Below are positions 51,920 through 61,757 of a stretch of 64,000 bases of DNA, in pieces (within the stretch, counting starts at the first letter, position 1; every line of letters starts with the position of its first letter). The notes beneath the pieces were generated by a model. It was not told the DNA's origin and made no database searches. It saw only the letters and a list, made by a program, of their open reading frames with translations. This stretch comes from Clostridium pasteurianum DSM 525 = ATCC 6013 (GTDB taxonomy: Bacteria > Bacillota > Clostridia > Clostridiales > Clostridiaceae), in NCBI RefSeq assembly GCF_000807255.1, contig NZ_CP009268.1:1766384-1830383 (forward strand). The letters run 5' to 3'. The position numbers and the translations under genes were made by a program.

Positions 51920-54535
51920 ATGGAAAAAGTATGTGGATTTTTTAAGAGAAACCTATATATAATAGCAGCATTTATACTACCATTTATAATATTGACATTA
52001 GTATACATAAAAATGGACATGTCTCCCTTTGGTGGAAAATCTATATTGATTTCTGATATGAAGGGACAATATGTACATTTCTTTTCTTCTTATAGAGATA
52101 TTTTACTTCAGGGAAAGAGTCTTTTATATTCATGGAATGCAGGAATGGGATTAAGTTTAATTGGATTAATTGCCTATTACCTTTCTAGTCCAATAACTTT
52201 TATTTTGTTGATTATTCCAAAGGAATATTTAACTGATGGTATATTATTAATGATAATGATAAAGATCAGTCTTAGTGGAAGCACTTTTGCGGCTTATATA
52301 AAATATAAATTTAAAAGAAATGATATAAGCATATTGATTTTTTCCCTTTTTTATGCACTTATGTCTTATTCTATTGTATATTCATATAATCTTATGTGGT
52401 TAGATGGGGTCTTTTTGCTTCCTATAGTATTAATTGGTGTTGAAAAGGTAATTAGAGAAAATAAATACATTTTTTTGATTATTACATATATATTATTGTT
52501 TATATCAAATTTTTATATTGGATATATGGATGCACTATTTTCATTTATATATTTTATAGCAATTTATTTTATAGAAAATGTAAAGTTTAGTTTTAGAGAT
52601 TTTTTTAAGAAATTATACATGTACATATTGAGTTCTATTTTAGCTATAGGATGTACAGCTTTTATTATGATTCCTACCTATTATTCACTAAAGGCAGGAG
52701 AAAGTCCTTTTATGAATAATCTACCTGGCTTAGGTATAAATTTTAATATTTTTGATTTATTTAGTAAATTGCTAATTGGATCTTATGATAGGCCCACAGA
52801 TGGTTTGCCTAATATATTTTGTGGACTCTTAGTTATATTGATATTACCTTTATTTTATGTTAATTTCAAAATCAAATTGAAAGAAAAATTCATATATACA
52901 GCTTTGTTTTTAATTATGCTTATAAGTATGGAGAATAGTCTTATTAATGTAGTATGGCATGCTTTTCACATACCTAATTGTTTCCCCTACAGATATTCAT
53001 TTTTAACTTCATTTATAATGATACTAATATCCTATAGAGTGTATATGAATTTTAAATATATAAAATTAAGTCAGTTATTTAAATCTTATATTTTTATAGG
53101 CTTTATTGTTGTTATAATACAAAAATTTGGATATAATTACTTAGATGTAAAGAGTTATTATTTAACTTTTATATTTTTAACAATTTACTTTTTGATCTTT
53201 GCTTTTAAAATAAATTACAGTAAGAAATATTCTAAAATTATTACCTTAATACTAATTTTAACTGTATTTTGTGAAATGTTTGCCAGTTCTTTAATGCTTT
53301 ATAATTCTGTTAATAGAATGCTTGGGTTTTCAGATAAAAAAGACTATATTAATTATGTAAAGAACTATAAACCTATATTTGAAGATGTGCAAAATAAGGA
53401 TAAGACTTTTTATAGAATGGAAAAAAATTTCTCTATGACTCATAATGATCCTCTTTCCCTTGAATATAATGGAATAGCAAGTTTTACATCCACAGCTAAT
53501 CAAGGCCTTAATAATACTCTAAATAGTTTGGGGTTTTATGGTGCTGCCAGTTCTCAGGAGATGGAGTATAAAGGTGCAACTATAGTAACTGATTCTATTT
53601 TTGGAATTAAATATATAGTATCACAGGACAATATAAATAATTACTATAAAGAATATAAAAAATACCATAATGCAGCTGTATATGAAAATTCTTTTGCATT
53701 ACCAATAGGATTTATGGTGAGTGATAGTGTATATAGTGTAAACTTTTCTAATAATTTCTTTGAAAATCAAAATGAAGTCTTAAATAAAATGGTGGGTAAT
53801 AAAGATAAAGTAAGTTATTTTAATAGAATTAAAAATGTAAATATAAAATTAAACAATGTATCAATATCAAAAGAAAATGGCATGGAAATTTATACTAAAA
53901 TAAATCCTAATATAGAAGGAAGTATAGAATATTCCTTTAATAGTGAGAAAGATTATCCTATATACATGTATTTAAATGGAATTCAGAACGGTGAATTAGC
54001 GCAGGTTTATCTAGATAATAAATTATTAGATAATAATTATATTCATTACTACTATAAATCTTATATTTTGGAAGCTGATAACAGTTATAAAGAATCAAAT
54101 AAATCAAAAATTGTAAAAATTGTGTTAAAAAATAATAGGTTGCCATTAAAAGATAGTCTTTTTTATTACTTAGATATGAATAATACAGAAAAAGCTTTAG
54201 GGGAACTAAATAATAATTCATTTAATATTAAAGAATATGGAGAAAATTTAATAAAGGGAAATATAAATGTTACAAATAAAAAAGTATTATATACTTCTAT
54301 TCCTTATGATTCAGGATGGAGTGTAAAAGTAGATGGAAAAAAAGCAGATATTAAGAAGTCCTTGAATGCATTTATATCGGTAGAATTACAGGAAGGTAGT
54401 CATGAAATAGCTTTTGAATTTTTGCCTAAAGGATTTAAAGCAGGTGTTCTTATAAGTTTAATAAGTATTTTCATATTTATTGCTGTTATTTTATTGAGGC
54501 ATATAAAGAAGCGTAAAATTTTTATAAGGAGATAA
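51920..54535 (+). CDS. YfhO-family membrane glycosyltransferase
   Basis: The 871-residue protein has about a dozen membrane segments in the first 490 residues and an extracellular beta-rich domain from about 500 to 845, then a last membrane helix and basic tail KKRKIFIRR. The early SDMKGQYVHFFSSYRD and WNAGMGLSLIG match YfhO. In Bacillus and Listeria, YfhO-type GT-C enzymes transfer the lipid-linked sugar to lipoteichoic or wall teichoic acid. The same is inferred here, with the acceptor unknown. AAAGGAAAGGG precedes the ATG. Confidence 0.9.
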   Translation: MEKVCGFFKRNLYIIAAFILPFIILTLVYIKMDMSPFGGKSILISDMKGQYVHFFSSYRDILLQGKSLLYSWNAGMGLSLIGLIAYYLSSPITFILLIIPKEYLTDGILLMIMIKISLSGSTFAAYIKYKFKRNDISILIFSLFYALMSYSIVYSYNLMWLDGVFLLPIVLIGVEKVIRENKYIFLIITYILLFISNFYIGYMDALFSFIYFIAIYFIENVKFSFRDFFKKLYMYILSSILAIGCTAFIMIPTYYSLKAGESPFMNNLPGLGINFNIFDLFSKLLIGSYDRPTDGLPNIFCGLLVILILPLFYVNFKIKLKEKFIYTALFLIMLISMENSLINVVWHAFHIPNCFPYRYSFLTSFIMILISYRVYMNFKYIKLSQLFKSYIFIGFIVVIIQKFGYNYLDVKSYYLTFIFLTIYFLIFAFKINYSKKYSKIITLILILTVFCEMFASSLMLYNSVNRMLGFSDKKDYINYVKNYKPIFEDVQNKDKTFYRMEKNFSMTHNDPLSLEYNGIASFTSTANQGLNNTLNSLGFYGAASSQEMEYKGATIVTDSIFGIKYIVSQDNINNYYKEYKKYHNAAVYENSFALPIGFMVSDSVYSVNFSNNFFENQNEVLNKMVGNKDKVSYFNRIKNVNIKLNNVSISKENGMEIYTKINPNIEGSIEYSFNSEKDYPIYMYLNGIQNGELAQVYLDNKLLDNNYIHYYYKSYILEADNSYKESNKSKIVKIVLKNNRLPLKDSLFYYLDMNNTEKALGELNNNSFNIKEYGENLIKGNINVTNKKVLYTSIPYDSGWSVKVDGKKADIKKSLNAFISVELQEGSHEIAFEFLPKGFKAGVLISLISIFIFIAVILLRHIKKRKIFIRR

Positions 54536-54546
54536 AATGATTTAAT

Positions 54547-55026
54547 ATGGATAAAAAATTAATAATAATTATAGTAACAACTGTATGCTTAATGGCTGCT
54601 TTTTTATATGGATATGATCTAGATAAAAAAAACCAAATGAAAGTTGTAAGTTTAAATAAATCCACAGAATTATATGATGAGAGAGAAGATATGAAATACA
54701 GTATTGATTCAATTAAATTTGAAAAGGGTATTGGAGAAATAAATGGATGGGCTATAGTAAATGGTATAGATTCCATAGATGTTAAACCCAGTGTCGTGTT
54801 AAGAAATGAAAATGATGATATGTATAAAATTAAAACAAGAATACAGAAGAGAAGAGATATCACTAAATTAATTACAAATGAAAATAAAAAATATGATAAT
54901 TCTGGTATAACTTCTGAATTTTATATAAAAGATCTTCCTAAAAGACACAAATATCAAATAGGAATACAAATACAGATAAAAGAAGTCAAATATTTTATAT
55001 GGACAAATAAAGATTTTTCTCTATAG
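54547..55026 (+). CDS. Small membrane-anchored protein of the YfhO locus, unknown function
   Basis: The 159-residue product has one N-terminal membrane segment (about 4-23, LIIIIVTTVCLMAAFLYGY) and an outer beta domain including FEKGIGEINGWAIVNG and VVLRNENDDMYKI. I do not recognise a family. The segment with GEINGWA recurs in surface glycosylation proteins of clostridia as far as I recall, which fits the locus. Its start is 12 bp after yfhO. The yfhO 3' end supplies AAGGAG. Confidence 0.6.
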   Translation: MDKKLIIIIVTTVCLMAAFLYGYDLDKKNQMKVVSLNKSTELYDEREDMKYSIDSIKFEKGIGEINGWAIVNGIDSIDVKPSVVLRNENDDMYKIKTRIQKRRDITKLITNENKKYDNSGITSEFYIKDLPKRHKYQIGIQIQIKEVKYFIWTNKDFSL

Positions 55027-55059
55027 ATTATAATATTAAATTTAAGACAGGGGAACGAG

Positions 55060-56499
55060 ATGATAAATAAATATATGGTAATTGGAAATAAAAAAAATGA
55101 ATATTTAAATAAAATTTTAAGTATGGCACCTTTTTTTATTCTTTTAATCTCCATGATTATACTTCATAGATTTGAGAAAATGCAGCCCGGAGATGATTAT
55201 TGGTTTCAACAGATACCACCTAAATATACTTTCTTTAAGTATGTAGAGTGGAGGTATTTTGATTGGTCTGGAAGAGTGAGTGTAGAAAGTGTACTTTATT
55301 TTATTTTTAAAGATAGTGGTGAGTTGTGGAAAATTATAAATCCTATAGTTATAACTATATTTGCCTATGCTATAAGCAGAATTGTCCTTGGCAGAAAAGA
55401 ATATCAAGATAGAAAAAATATATTATTAAACTCTTACATATGCGTAGGATGGCTATTTATAAGTATGGCGGTACTTAAGGCATCTATATTTTGGATGACT
55501 GGATCAATTAATTATTTATGGCCAGTTACAGCAGGTCTGTTAGCTATTATCCCCTTTAGAGATGCATTAATGAAGGAATATAAAGGAAAAATAAGTATGG
55601 TATTATATTTATTGCCAGCAATATTTGCAGCTTTCGGACAAGAACAAACAACTCTTGTAATAGTAGCCTTTTCTACTCTTATAAATATTTATATATTTAT
55701 AAGAGATAAAAAAATATATAAATATTTAATTTTTCAAAATGTTATTATGATAATAGGTGCGATAGTTATACTTTTAGCCCCTGGAAATTTCAATAGAAAT
55801 CATATAGAAATGAATAACTGGCTGCCAAATTATCTGTTGTATAGTAAATGGGAAATTGGATTTTATGGTATTCAATGGCTATTTAATAATCTTTTAAATG
55901 ATTGCAGAGTAATATTCATGTTGTTAATTGCAATAGTAAGTATAGCTTTATATAGAAAAAATAATAATAAAATAAGAAAGAAGATATCTGTATTAATACC
56001 TATAGCAGCTTGTATTTTGATAATTGTTGGAATTCTATTTTCCTTAAATAATGTTATACCAAAGCCAATAATTGAAAAAATAAATTTTCCGGCTGATTAT
56101 AATATTATATGGAGTAATTTAAGTAATATTTTTTTTGATTTTAATCTGCCTTTTTCTTTATCAGTAAAATCAGCATTAAAATTTTTCCTATGGTCGGTTA
56201 TAGTTGTTTTAATTCCATATTTTATACTTTATTTATATGATTTTAAAATAAAAGGATTTTATACAGCTTTAATCTATATAGCTGGAATCTGTACTGCTGT
56301 AGTCATGTTTTTATCTCCAACAATTTATGTATCTGGTCAAAGAACATTATTCGTACTTGCTACATTATTCTTTTTAACTTTTATTATTATATTAAAGGAT
56401 CAAAAGTATTTATTAAAAAAACGATACTTGATATTATTTATAATAATACCAATAATTAAGTATATATTTATACTTGAATATTTAATACATATCAAATAA
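55060..56499 (+). CDS. DUF6056-like polytopic membrane protein
   Basis: The 479-residue protein has about 11 membrane segments. An early extracellular DDYWF motif and WSGRV match the DUF6056/GtrII-like group of putative membrane glycosyltransferases. The first loop Asp pair is in the usual place for a GT-C catalytic acid. Its sugar donor would be polyprenyl-linked, as for YfhO. This is an inference from topology and neighbourhood. GGGGAACGAG precedes the ATG. No gene lies in the 288 bp that follow. Confidence 0.7.
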   Translation: MINKYMVIGNKKNEYLNKILSMAPFFILLISMIILHRFEKMQPGDDYWFQQIPPKYTFFKYVEWRYFDWSGRVSVESVLYFIFKDSGELWKIINPIVITIFAYAISRIVLGRKEYQDRKNILLNSYICVGWLFISMAVLKASIFWMTGSINYLWPVTAGLLAIIPFRDALMKEYKGKISMVLYLLPAIFAAFGQEQTTLVIVAFSTLINIYIFIRDKKIYKYLIFQNVIMIIGAIVILLAPGNFNRNHIEMNNWLPNYLLYSKWEIGFYGIQWLFNNLLNDCRVIFMLLIAIVSIALYRKNNNKIRKKISVLIPIAACILIIVGILFSLNNVIPKPIIEKINFPADYNIIWSNLSNIFFDFNLPFSLSVKSALKFFLWSVIVVLIPYFILYLYDFKIKGFYTALIYIAGICTAVVMFLSPTIYVSGQRTLFVLATLFFLTFIIILKDQKYLLKKRYLILFIIIPIIKYIFILEYLIHIK

Positions 56500-56708
56500 G
56501 ATTTATCAGTTTTTTTAGAGTTGTTTAATAATGTATATGTGAACATTTTTAGATGACTTTTTATCTATTTTACCATGAAAAATAATAATTAAATCTAATT
56601 TTTTTAATTAAATTTTTGTATTTTAAGTTTAATGGATACTTATTTCTCTTGAGATAAACTGATTTATTAATTATTAACAAAAATTTTAAATCTGAGTATT
56701 CCAAAAAA

Positions 56709-56737
56709 TAGACAAAAAATTTTCTTTGTTGTATAAT
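56709..56737 (+). promoter_or_regulatory. Promoter of the rml genes
   Basis: TAGACA at 56709-56714 and TATAAT at 56732-56737 are 17 bp apart, 50 bp before rmlA. Confidence 0.7.
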
Positions 56738-56787
56738 AAGTTTGTTTGTTTTAACAATTGATAGGTAAGTAAGGAGGAATTTACATA

Positions 56788-57657
56788 ATGAAGGGAATTA
56801 TTTTGGCAGGAGGCTCTGGTACAAGATTATATCCTATAACAAAATCAGTATCAAAGCAGATACTTCCTATTTATGATAAACCAATGATATATTATCCGTT
56901 ATCTGTATTGATGTTAGCTGGTATAACAGATATACTTATAATTTCAACACCAAGGGATATAAGTAATTTCAAAGAATTGTTAGAAGATGGAAGTCAATTT
57001 GGACTAAAATTAAGTTATGCTGTTCAGGATGAACCTAGAGGACTTGCAGATGCTTTTATAGTAGGAGAGAAATTTATAGGCAATGATAGAGTGGCATTAG
57101 TCCTTGGAGATAATGTTTTCTATGGGTATGGATTTACAGAGAGATTGAAGAGGGCTGCTTCAAGAGAAGTTGGGGCTACTATATTTGGATATCATGTAAG
57201 TAATCCAAAAGCTTTTGGTGTAGTGGAATTTGATGAAAATAACAATGTAATTTCTATAGAGGAAAAACCAGAAGAACCAAAATCCAATTATGCTGTGCCG
57301 GGACTATATTTTTATGATAACGATGTAGTTGAGATAGCTAAAAATATAAAACCTTCTGCTAGAGGGGAAATTGAAATAACTGCTGTTAATAATGAATACT
57401 TGAAAAGAGAAACTTTAAAAGTTGAATTATTTGGAAGAGGCATGGCTTGGCTTGACACAGGAACACATAGGGGCCTTTTAGATGCTTCTAATTTTGTAGA
57501 GGCTATACAGACGAGACAGGGACTTTTTGTGGCTTGCATAGAGGAAATTGCCTACAGAAATGGTTTGATAGATGCAAATCAAGTTAGAAAGTTAGCAGAA
57601 CCTTTAATGAAAACAGAATATGGTAAATATTTAATTTCTTTAATTGAGGATAAATAG
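56788..57657 (+). CDS. rmlA: Glucose-1-phosphate thymidylyltransferase RmlA
   Basis: RmlA makes dTDP-glucose, the first step of the dTDP-rhamnose pathway. The 289-residue protein begins [18 protein letters not shown] and has [48 protein letters not shown] and [12 protein letters not shown]. The length is normal. AAGGAGG precedes the ATG. rmlB and rmlC follow at 13 and 12 bp. Confidence 0.96.
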   Translation: MKGIILAGGSGTRLYPITKSVSKQILPIYDKPMIYYPLSVLMLAGITDILIISTPRDISNFKELLEDGSQFGLKLSYAVQDEPRGLADAFIVGEKFIGNDRVALVLGDNVFYGYGFTERLKRAASREVGATIFGYHVSNPKAFGVVEFDENNNVISIEEKPEEPKSNYAVPGLYFYDNDVVEIAKNIKPSARGEIEITAVNNEYLKRETLKVELFGRGMAWLDTGTHRGLLDASNFVEAIQTRQGLFVACIEEIAYRNGLIDANQVRKLAEPLMKTEYGKYLISLIEDK

Positions 57658-57670
57658 TAGGAGGAAAAGG

Positions 57671-58726
57671 ATGAAAACATATTTAGTAACTGGTGGAGCT
57701 GGATTCATTGGATCAAATTTTGTACATTACATGCTTAACAAATATGAGGACATAAAATTAATAAATATAGATAAGCTTACATATGCTGGAAATTTAGAAA
57801 ATTTAAAAGAAGTTGAAAATAATCCCAATTATACTTTTGTACAAGGGGACATATGTGATAAAGAAATTGTAGAAAAGATATTTGAGAAAAATGACATAGA
57901 TTATGTAGTTAATTTTGCAGCAGAATCTCATGTAGACAGAAGTATAAGAGATCCGGAAATCTTTGTAAAGACAAATGTACTAGGTACTGTAAATCTGCTA
58001 AATATTGCAAAAGAATATTGGCAAACAGAAGATGGATTTAAAGAAGGAAAGAAATATCTTCAAGTATCCACAGATGAAGTATATGGATCATTAGGAGAAA
58101 CTGGATATTTTACAGAAACTACTCCTTTAGATTCTCATAGTCCATATTCCTCCAGTAAAGCTGGAGCAGATTTGATGGTAAAGGCTTATTATGATACCTT
58201 TAAAATGCCAATAAATATAACAAGATGTTCTAATAATTATGGACCTTATCAATTTCCAGAAAAGTTGATTCCATTAATAGTTAACAATTGTTTGGCTAAA
58301 AGGGATTTACCTATTTATGGGGATGGATTAAACATAAGAGATTGGCTTTATGTAGAGGATCACTGTAAAGCCATTGATATGGTAATAAATTCAGGAAGAC
58401 TTGGAGAAGTATATAATGTAGGCGGACATAATGAAAGAACAAATATTTATATTGTAAAGACTATAATAGAATATATTGGCAATAATATAGACAGTGCTGT
58501 AACAGAAAATTTAATAAAATATGTAGAAGACAGAAAAGGTCACGATAGAAGATACGGTATAGATCCAACTAAGATTCGTGAGGAATTGGGATGGGAACCA
58601 GAAACTATCTTTGAAGTAGGCATTAAGAAGACAATAAAATGGTACTTGGATAATAAAGAGTGGATGGATAATATAACATCAGGACAATACCAAAACTACT
58701 ATGAAAAGATGTATGAAAATAACTAA
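57671..58726 (+). CDS. rmlB: dTDP-glucose 4,6-dehydratase RmlB
   Basis: RmlB oxidises and dehydrates dTDP-glucose. The extended SDR fold is seen in VTGGAGFIGSNFVHYM (about 5-20), FAAESHVDRS, the active-site STDEVYGSLG and YSSSKAG with the Tyr/Lys pair. At 351 residues it is typical. The ATG at 57671 has AGGAGG upstream; the longer frame from 57644 overlaps rmlA. Confidence 0.96.
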   Translation: MKTYLVTGGAGFIGSNFVHYMLNKYEDIKLINIDKLTYAGNLENLKEVENNPNYTFVQGDICDKEIVEKIFEKNDIDYVVNFAAESHVDRSIRDPEIFVKTNVLGTVNLLNIAKEYWQTEDGFKEGKKYLQVSTDEVYGSLGETGYFTETTPLDSHSPYSSSKAGADLMVKAYYDTFKMPINITRCSNNYGPYQFPEKLIPLIVNNCLAKRDLPIYGDGLNIRDWLYVEDHCKAIDMVINSGRLGEVYNVGGHNERTNIYIVKTIIEYIGNNIDSAVTENLIKYVEDRKGHDRRYGIDPTKIREELGWEPETIFEVGIKKTIKWYLDNKEWMDNITSGQYQNYYEKMYENN

Positions 58727-58738
58727 GAGGTGAGTTTG

Positions 58739-59296
58739 ATGGGAAAATTTAGCTTTCAGAAGACGGAAATTGAAGGAGTCTATATAATAGAGCCTCAGGT
58801 TTTTGGGGATAACAGAGGATATTTTATGGAAACTTACAATGAAGATGAGTTTAAATCAGCAGGTCTTGATATGACTTTTGTGCAAGATAATCAGTCTAAA
58901 TCAAAAAAAGGTGTTTTAAGAGGATTACATTTTCAGACAGAACATTCTCAGGGAAAACTAGTTAGAGTAATAAGTGGTGAAGTTTTTGATGTAGCAGTAG
59001 ATTTAAGAAAAGATTCTAAGACTTACGGTAAATGGGTTGGAGTAAAATTAAGTGATGAAAATAAAAAACAATTTTATATTCCAGAAGGCTTTGCTCATGG
59101 ATTTCTAGTGCTTTCAGGGGAAGCGGAGTTTGTATATAAATGTACAGATTTATATCATCCAGAATTTGAGGGTGGAATTGCATGGAATGATCCAGAAGTG
59201 GGAATAGAGTGGCCAACTGAGGGAATTGAAGAATTGATATTCTCAGATAAAGATAAAAAGTGGAAGACTTTAAGTGAAAGAAAAATACAATTTTAG
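58739..59296 (+). CDS. rmlC: dTDP-4-dehydrorhamnose 3,5-epimerase RmlC
   Basis: RmlC epimerises the RmlB product. The cupin fold is complete: FGDNRGYFMETYNEDEF, KGVLRGLHFQ with the catalytic His, VDLRKDSKTYGKW and the C-terminal YKCTDLYHPEFEGGIAWNDP. The start is ATG at 58739 with GAGGTG 6 nt upstream (185 residues). A GTG at 58730 is inside the ribosome binding site. The reductase RmlD that completes rhamnose synthesis is not in this window. Confidence 0.95.
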   Translation: MGKFSFQKTEIEGVYIIEPQVFGDNRGYFMETYNEDEFKSAGLDMTFVQDNQSKSKKGVLRGLHFQTEHSQGKLVRVISGEVFDVAVDLRKDSKTYGKWVGVKLSDENKKQFYIPEGFAHGFLVLSGEAEFVYKCTDLYHPEFEGGIAWNDPEVGIEWPTEGIEELIFSDKDKKWKTLSERKIQF

Positions 59297-59373
59297 TTAA
59301 AAGTTTTAGGCTATACCGTATAATTTAAGGTATGCCTTTAATTTTTATCATGATAGTACAGGAGAGTTTTTAT

Positions 59374-60759
59374 ATGAAAAAGAATACATCTTTGACTAAT
59401 TTATATGAGTTATTGTTTACAATTGTAGATATTATACTTGTAATTTTAGCAATCTATCTCTCATATATGATTAAATTTAATTTTAATCCTCCAAAATTTA
59501 ATTATGATCCATTTATCATAACTGCACCCTTTACTATAATAATATATTTAATATTTATGTATGTTTATGGTTTGTCAGATTTAATTAAACAGTCCATAGG
59601 TGAAATTATTTATTCTGTGTTTCTAACAATAATAATGCTATGTATATCAACTATGGCAGTAACATTTTTTTTAAGAGCTTTTTCCTATCCAAGAATGGTT
59701 ATTTTATATAGTTCTATTATTCAAATTATTTTACTTAGTTTATGGAAAGTGTTTGTATGGAAAATAAAGAGAACTATGTATGGCAAAAAAGATGTTATTA
59801 TAGTAGGTGATGTAAATGCAGAACATGTAGCAAAAAAAATATTATTTAAGCAAAGCAATCTATATAACATAAAATATATTTGTCATCCTGATGTTAACAA
59901 TTTATTTGATTTAATTAATAAAGTGGAGATTGTAATATTGTGTGATGATATTAAAGGAGCTTTGAAGGATAATATACTGGATAAATGCTTAGTTGAACAA
60001 AAAAGTATACTTATAGTACCTGCTATGAGTGATTTAGCATTGGTGGGATCAAAACTAAATAAAATTGATGATCTGCCACTACTTAGAGCAAAATCATTAA
60101 GTTTAACCGCAGAGGAAAAAGTCATAAAGAGAATATTAGATATTATTTTAACAGTTATTGGGATAGTTATTGCCTCTCCATTTATGATTATTGTAGCTAT
60201 AAGTATAAAGTTGTCAGATGGAGGAAATGTATTTTATAAACAGGAGAGAGTTACGGAAGGTGGAAGAAACTTCAATGTTATAAAGTTTCGTTCTATGAAA
60301 ATGAATGCAGAAAAGCTGTCTGGACCTGTACTTGCCACAGATAAAGACCCTAGAATTACAAGTATAGGCAGAATAATAAGAGCTACAAGAATGGATGAAT
60401 TACCTCAATTGTTTAATATATTAGTAGGGGATATGAGTATTGTTGGACCAAGACCCGAAAGACCATTTTATGTCGATAAATTTGAAAAAGAAATACCAGA
60501 TTACAAGTATAGAACTGTAGTAAAAGCAGGATTAACAGGACTTGCACAGGTACTTGGTAAATATAATACTACTCCCGAGGATAAAGTAAGGTATGATATT
60601 ATGTATATAAAAAATTATTCTATTCTGCTAGATATAAAATTAATATTTCAGACTATTAAAATTATATTTCTCAAAGAAAGTACTGAAGGTGTTAGAGAAG
60701 AAATACCTTTATCAGAATTAATTAAAAATAAAAAATTAGATATTGAAATATATAAATAA
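59374..60759 (+). CDS. Polyprenyl-phosphate sugar-phosphate transferase (exopolysaccharide initiating enzyme)
   Basis: The 461-residue protein belongs to the polyisoprenyl-phosphate hexose-1-phosphate transferase group (WbaP/WcaJ-like). There are four N-terminal membrane segments, a middle Rossmann-like part and a C-terminal catalytic domain starting KRILDIILTVIGIVIASP. The domain contains NVIKFRSM, TRMDELPQLFNILVGDMS and GPRPERPFY. It starts a glycan by putting a sugar-phosphate on undecaprenyl phosphate. ATG at 59374 has GGAGAG 7 nt upstream. Confidence 0.92.
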   Translation: MKKNTSLTNLYELLFTIVDIILVILAIYLSYMIKFNFNPPKFNYDPFIITAPFTIIIYLIFMYVYGLSDLIKQSIGEIIYSVFLTIIMLCISTMAVTFFLRAFSYPRMVILYSSIIQIILLSLWKVFVWKIKRTMYGKKDVIIVGDVNAEHVAKKILFKQSNLYNIKYICHPDVNNLFDLINKVEIVILCDDIKGALKDNILDKCLVEQKSILIVPAMSDLALVGSKLNKIDDLPLLRAKSLSLTAEEKVIKRILDIILTVIGIVIASPFMIIVAISIKLSDGGNVFYKQERVTEGGRNFNVIKFRSMKMNAEKLSGPVLATDKDPRITSIGRIIRATRMDELPQLFNILVGDMSIVGPRPERPFYVDKFEKEIPDYKYRTVVKAGLTGLAQVLGKYNTTPEDKVRYDIMYIKNYSILLDIKLIFQTIKIIFLKESTEGVREEIPLSELIKNKKLDIEIYK

Positions 60760-60885
60760 GTTGAATAATAAATAAATATGAGCTAATATAATATTGATTT
60801 TATAAGATAAGAAAGGAGTGGTTGTGGGAAAAATAAGAATTTTGTATACTAAATAAAAATTATAATGATATAGGTGATTATATAT

Positions 60886-61713
60886 ATGTTTAGAGCTATT
60901 AAAAATTTATTTGAAAGTACACGTGAAATATTTGAATATAAAGAGTTGTTGAGTAATTTGACAATTAAAGAGTTGAAATTGAAATATAGAAATTCTATAT
61001 TGGGATTTTTTTGGTCTTTTCTTAATCCTATTTTACTTATGTTGGTTTACACTTTTGCATTTACGTACATAATACCTCAGAATACTCCACACTATACGGT
61101 AAGTCTTCTTGCGGCATTATTACCATGGAACTTTTTTTCAGCAGCAGTGCAGGGGAGTACTAGTTCTATAGTATCTAACTCGAATTTAATTAAAAAAGTA
61201 TACTTTCCAAGGGAAATAATTCCTTTGTCAATTATATTGTCTAATTTTGTTAATTTTATTATCACATTAACTATATTATTCGTTGCCATGGCAGTAGAGA
61301 ATATAGAAATTGGATGGGTAGCACTTTTATATCCTGTAGTGTTAATATTATTACTTTGGCTGGCAATAGGATTATCCTATCTTCTCTCTGCATTAAATGT
61401 ACTCTATAGAGATATATCTCATTTTGTAGAGATATTTTTTATGCTATGGTTATATTTAACACCGGTAATATATCCATTAGAGAGAGTTCAAAGTATTGCA
61501 CAAATGGATCCAAGTAAAGCACAAATTATTAAAATTTGCTTTTTAATAAATCCCATGACGCTGGTGGTAGAAAGCTGTAGAAAATTATTACTGGAAAATA
61601 AACTGCCTAGTGCTTGGTATTTTATTGGTTTGATACTTATTAATATAATATTAATTCTAGTGGGAAATTCTATTTTTAGAAGAATAGAAAAAGTGTTTGC
61701 TGAAGAAATATAA
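60886..61713 (+). CDS. Polysaccharide ABC transporter permease (Wzm/TagG-like)
   Basis: This six-helix ABC-2 permease of 275 residues contains TIKELKLKYRNSILGFFW and WNFFSAAVQGSTSSIVSN, a signature of O-antigen and teichoic acid exporters. It should export lipid-linked polysaccharide together with the ATPase downstream. ATG at 60886 has GGTG 8 nt upstream; GTG at 60874 lies on that same site. The gene follows the initiating transferase after 126 bp. Confidence 0.9.
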   Translation: MFRAIKNLFESTREIFEYKELLSNLTIKELKLKYRNSILGFFWSFLNPILLMLVYTFAFTYIIPQNTPHYTVSLLAALLPWNFFSAAVQGSTSSIVSNSNLIKKVYFPREIIPLSIILSNFVNFIITLTILFVAMAVENIEIGWVALLYPVVLILLLWLAIGLSYLLSALNVLYRDISHFVEIFFMLWLYLTPVIYPLERVQSIAQMDPSKAQIIKICFLINPMTLVVESCRKLLLENKLPSAWYFIGLILINIILILVGNSIFRRIEKVFAEEI

Positions 61714-61757
61714 TAATTTGTTTAAAATTTTATAAAGAAAAAGGTGTTACATAAATT

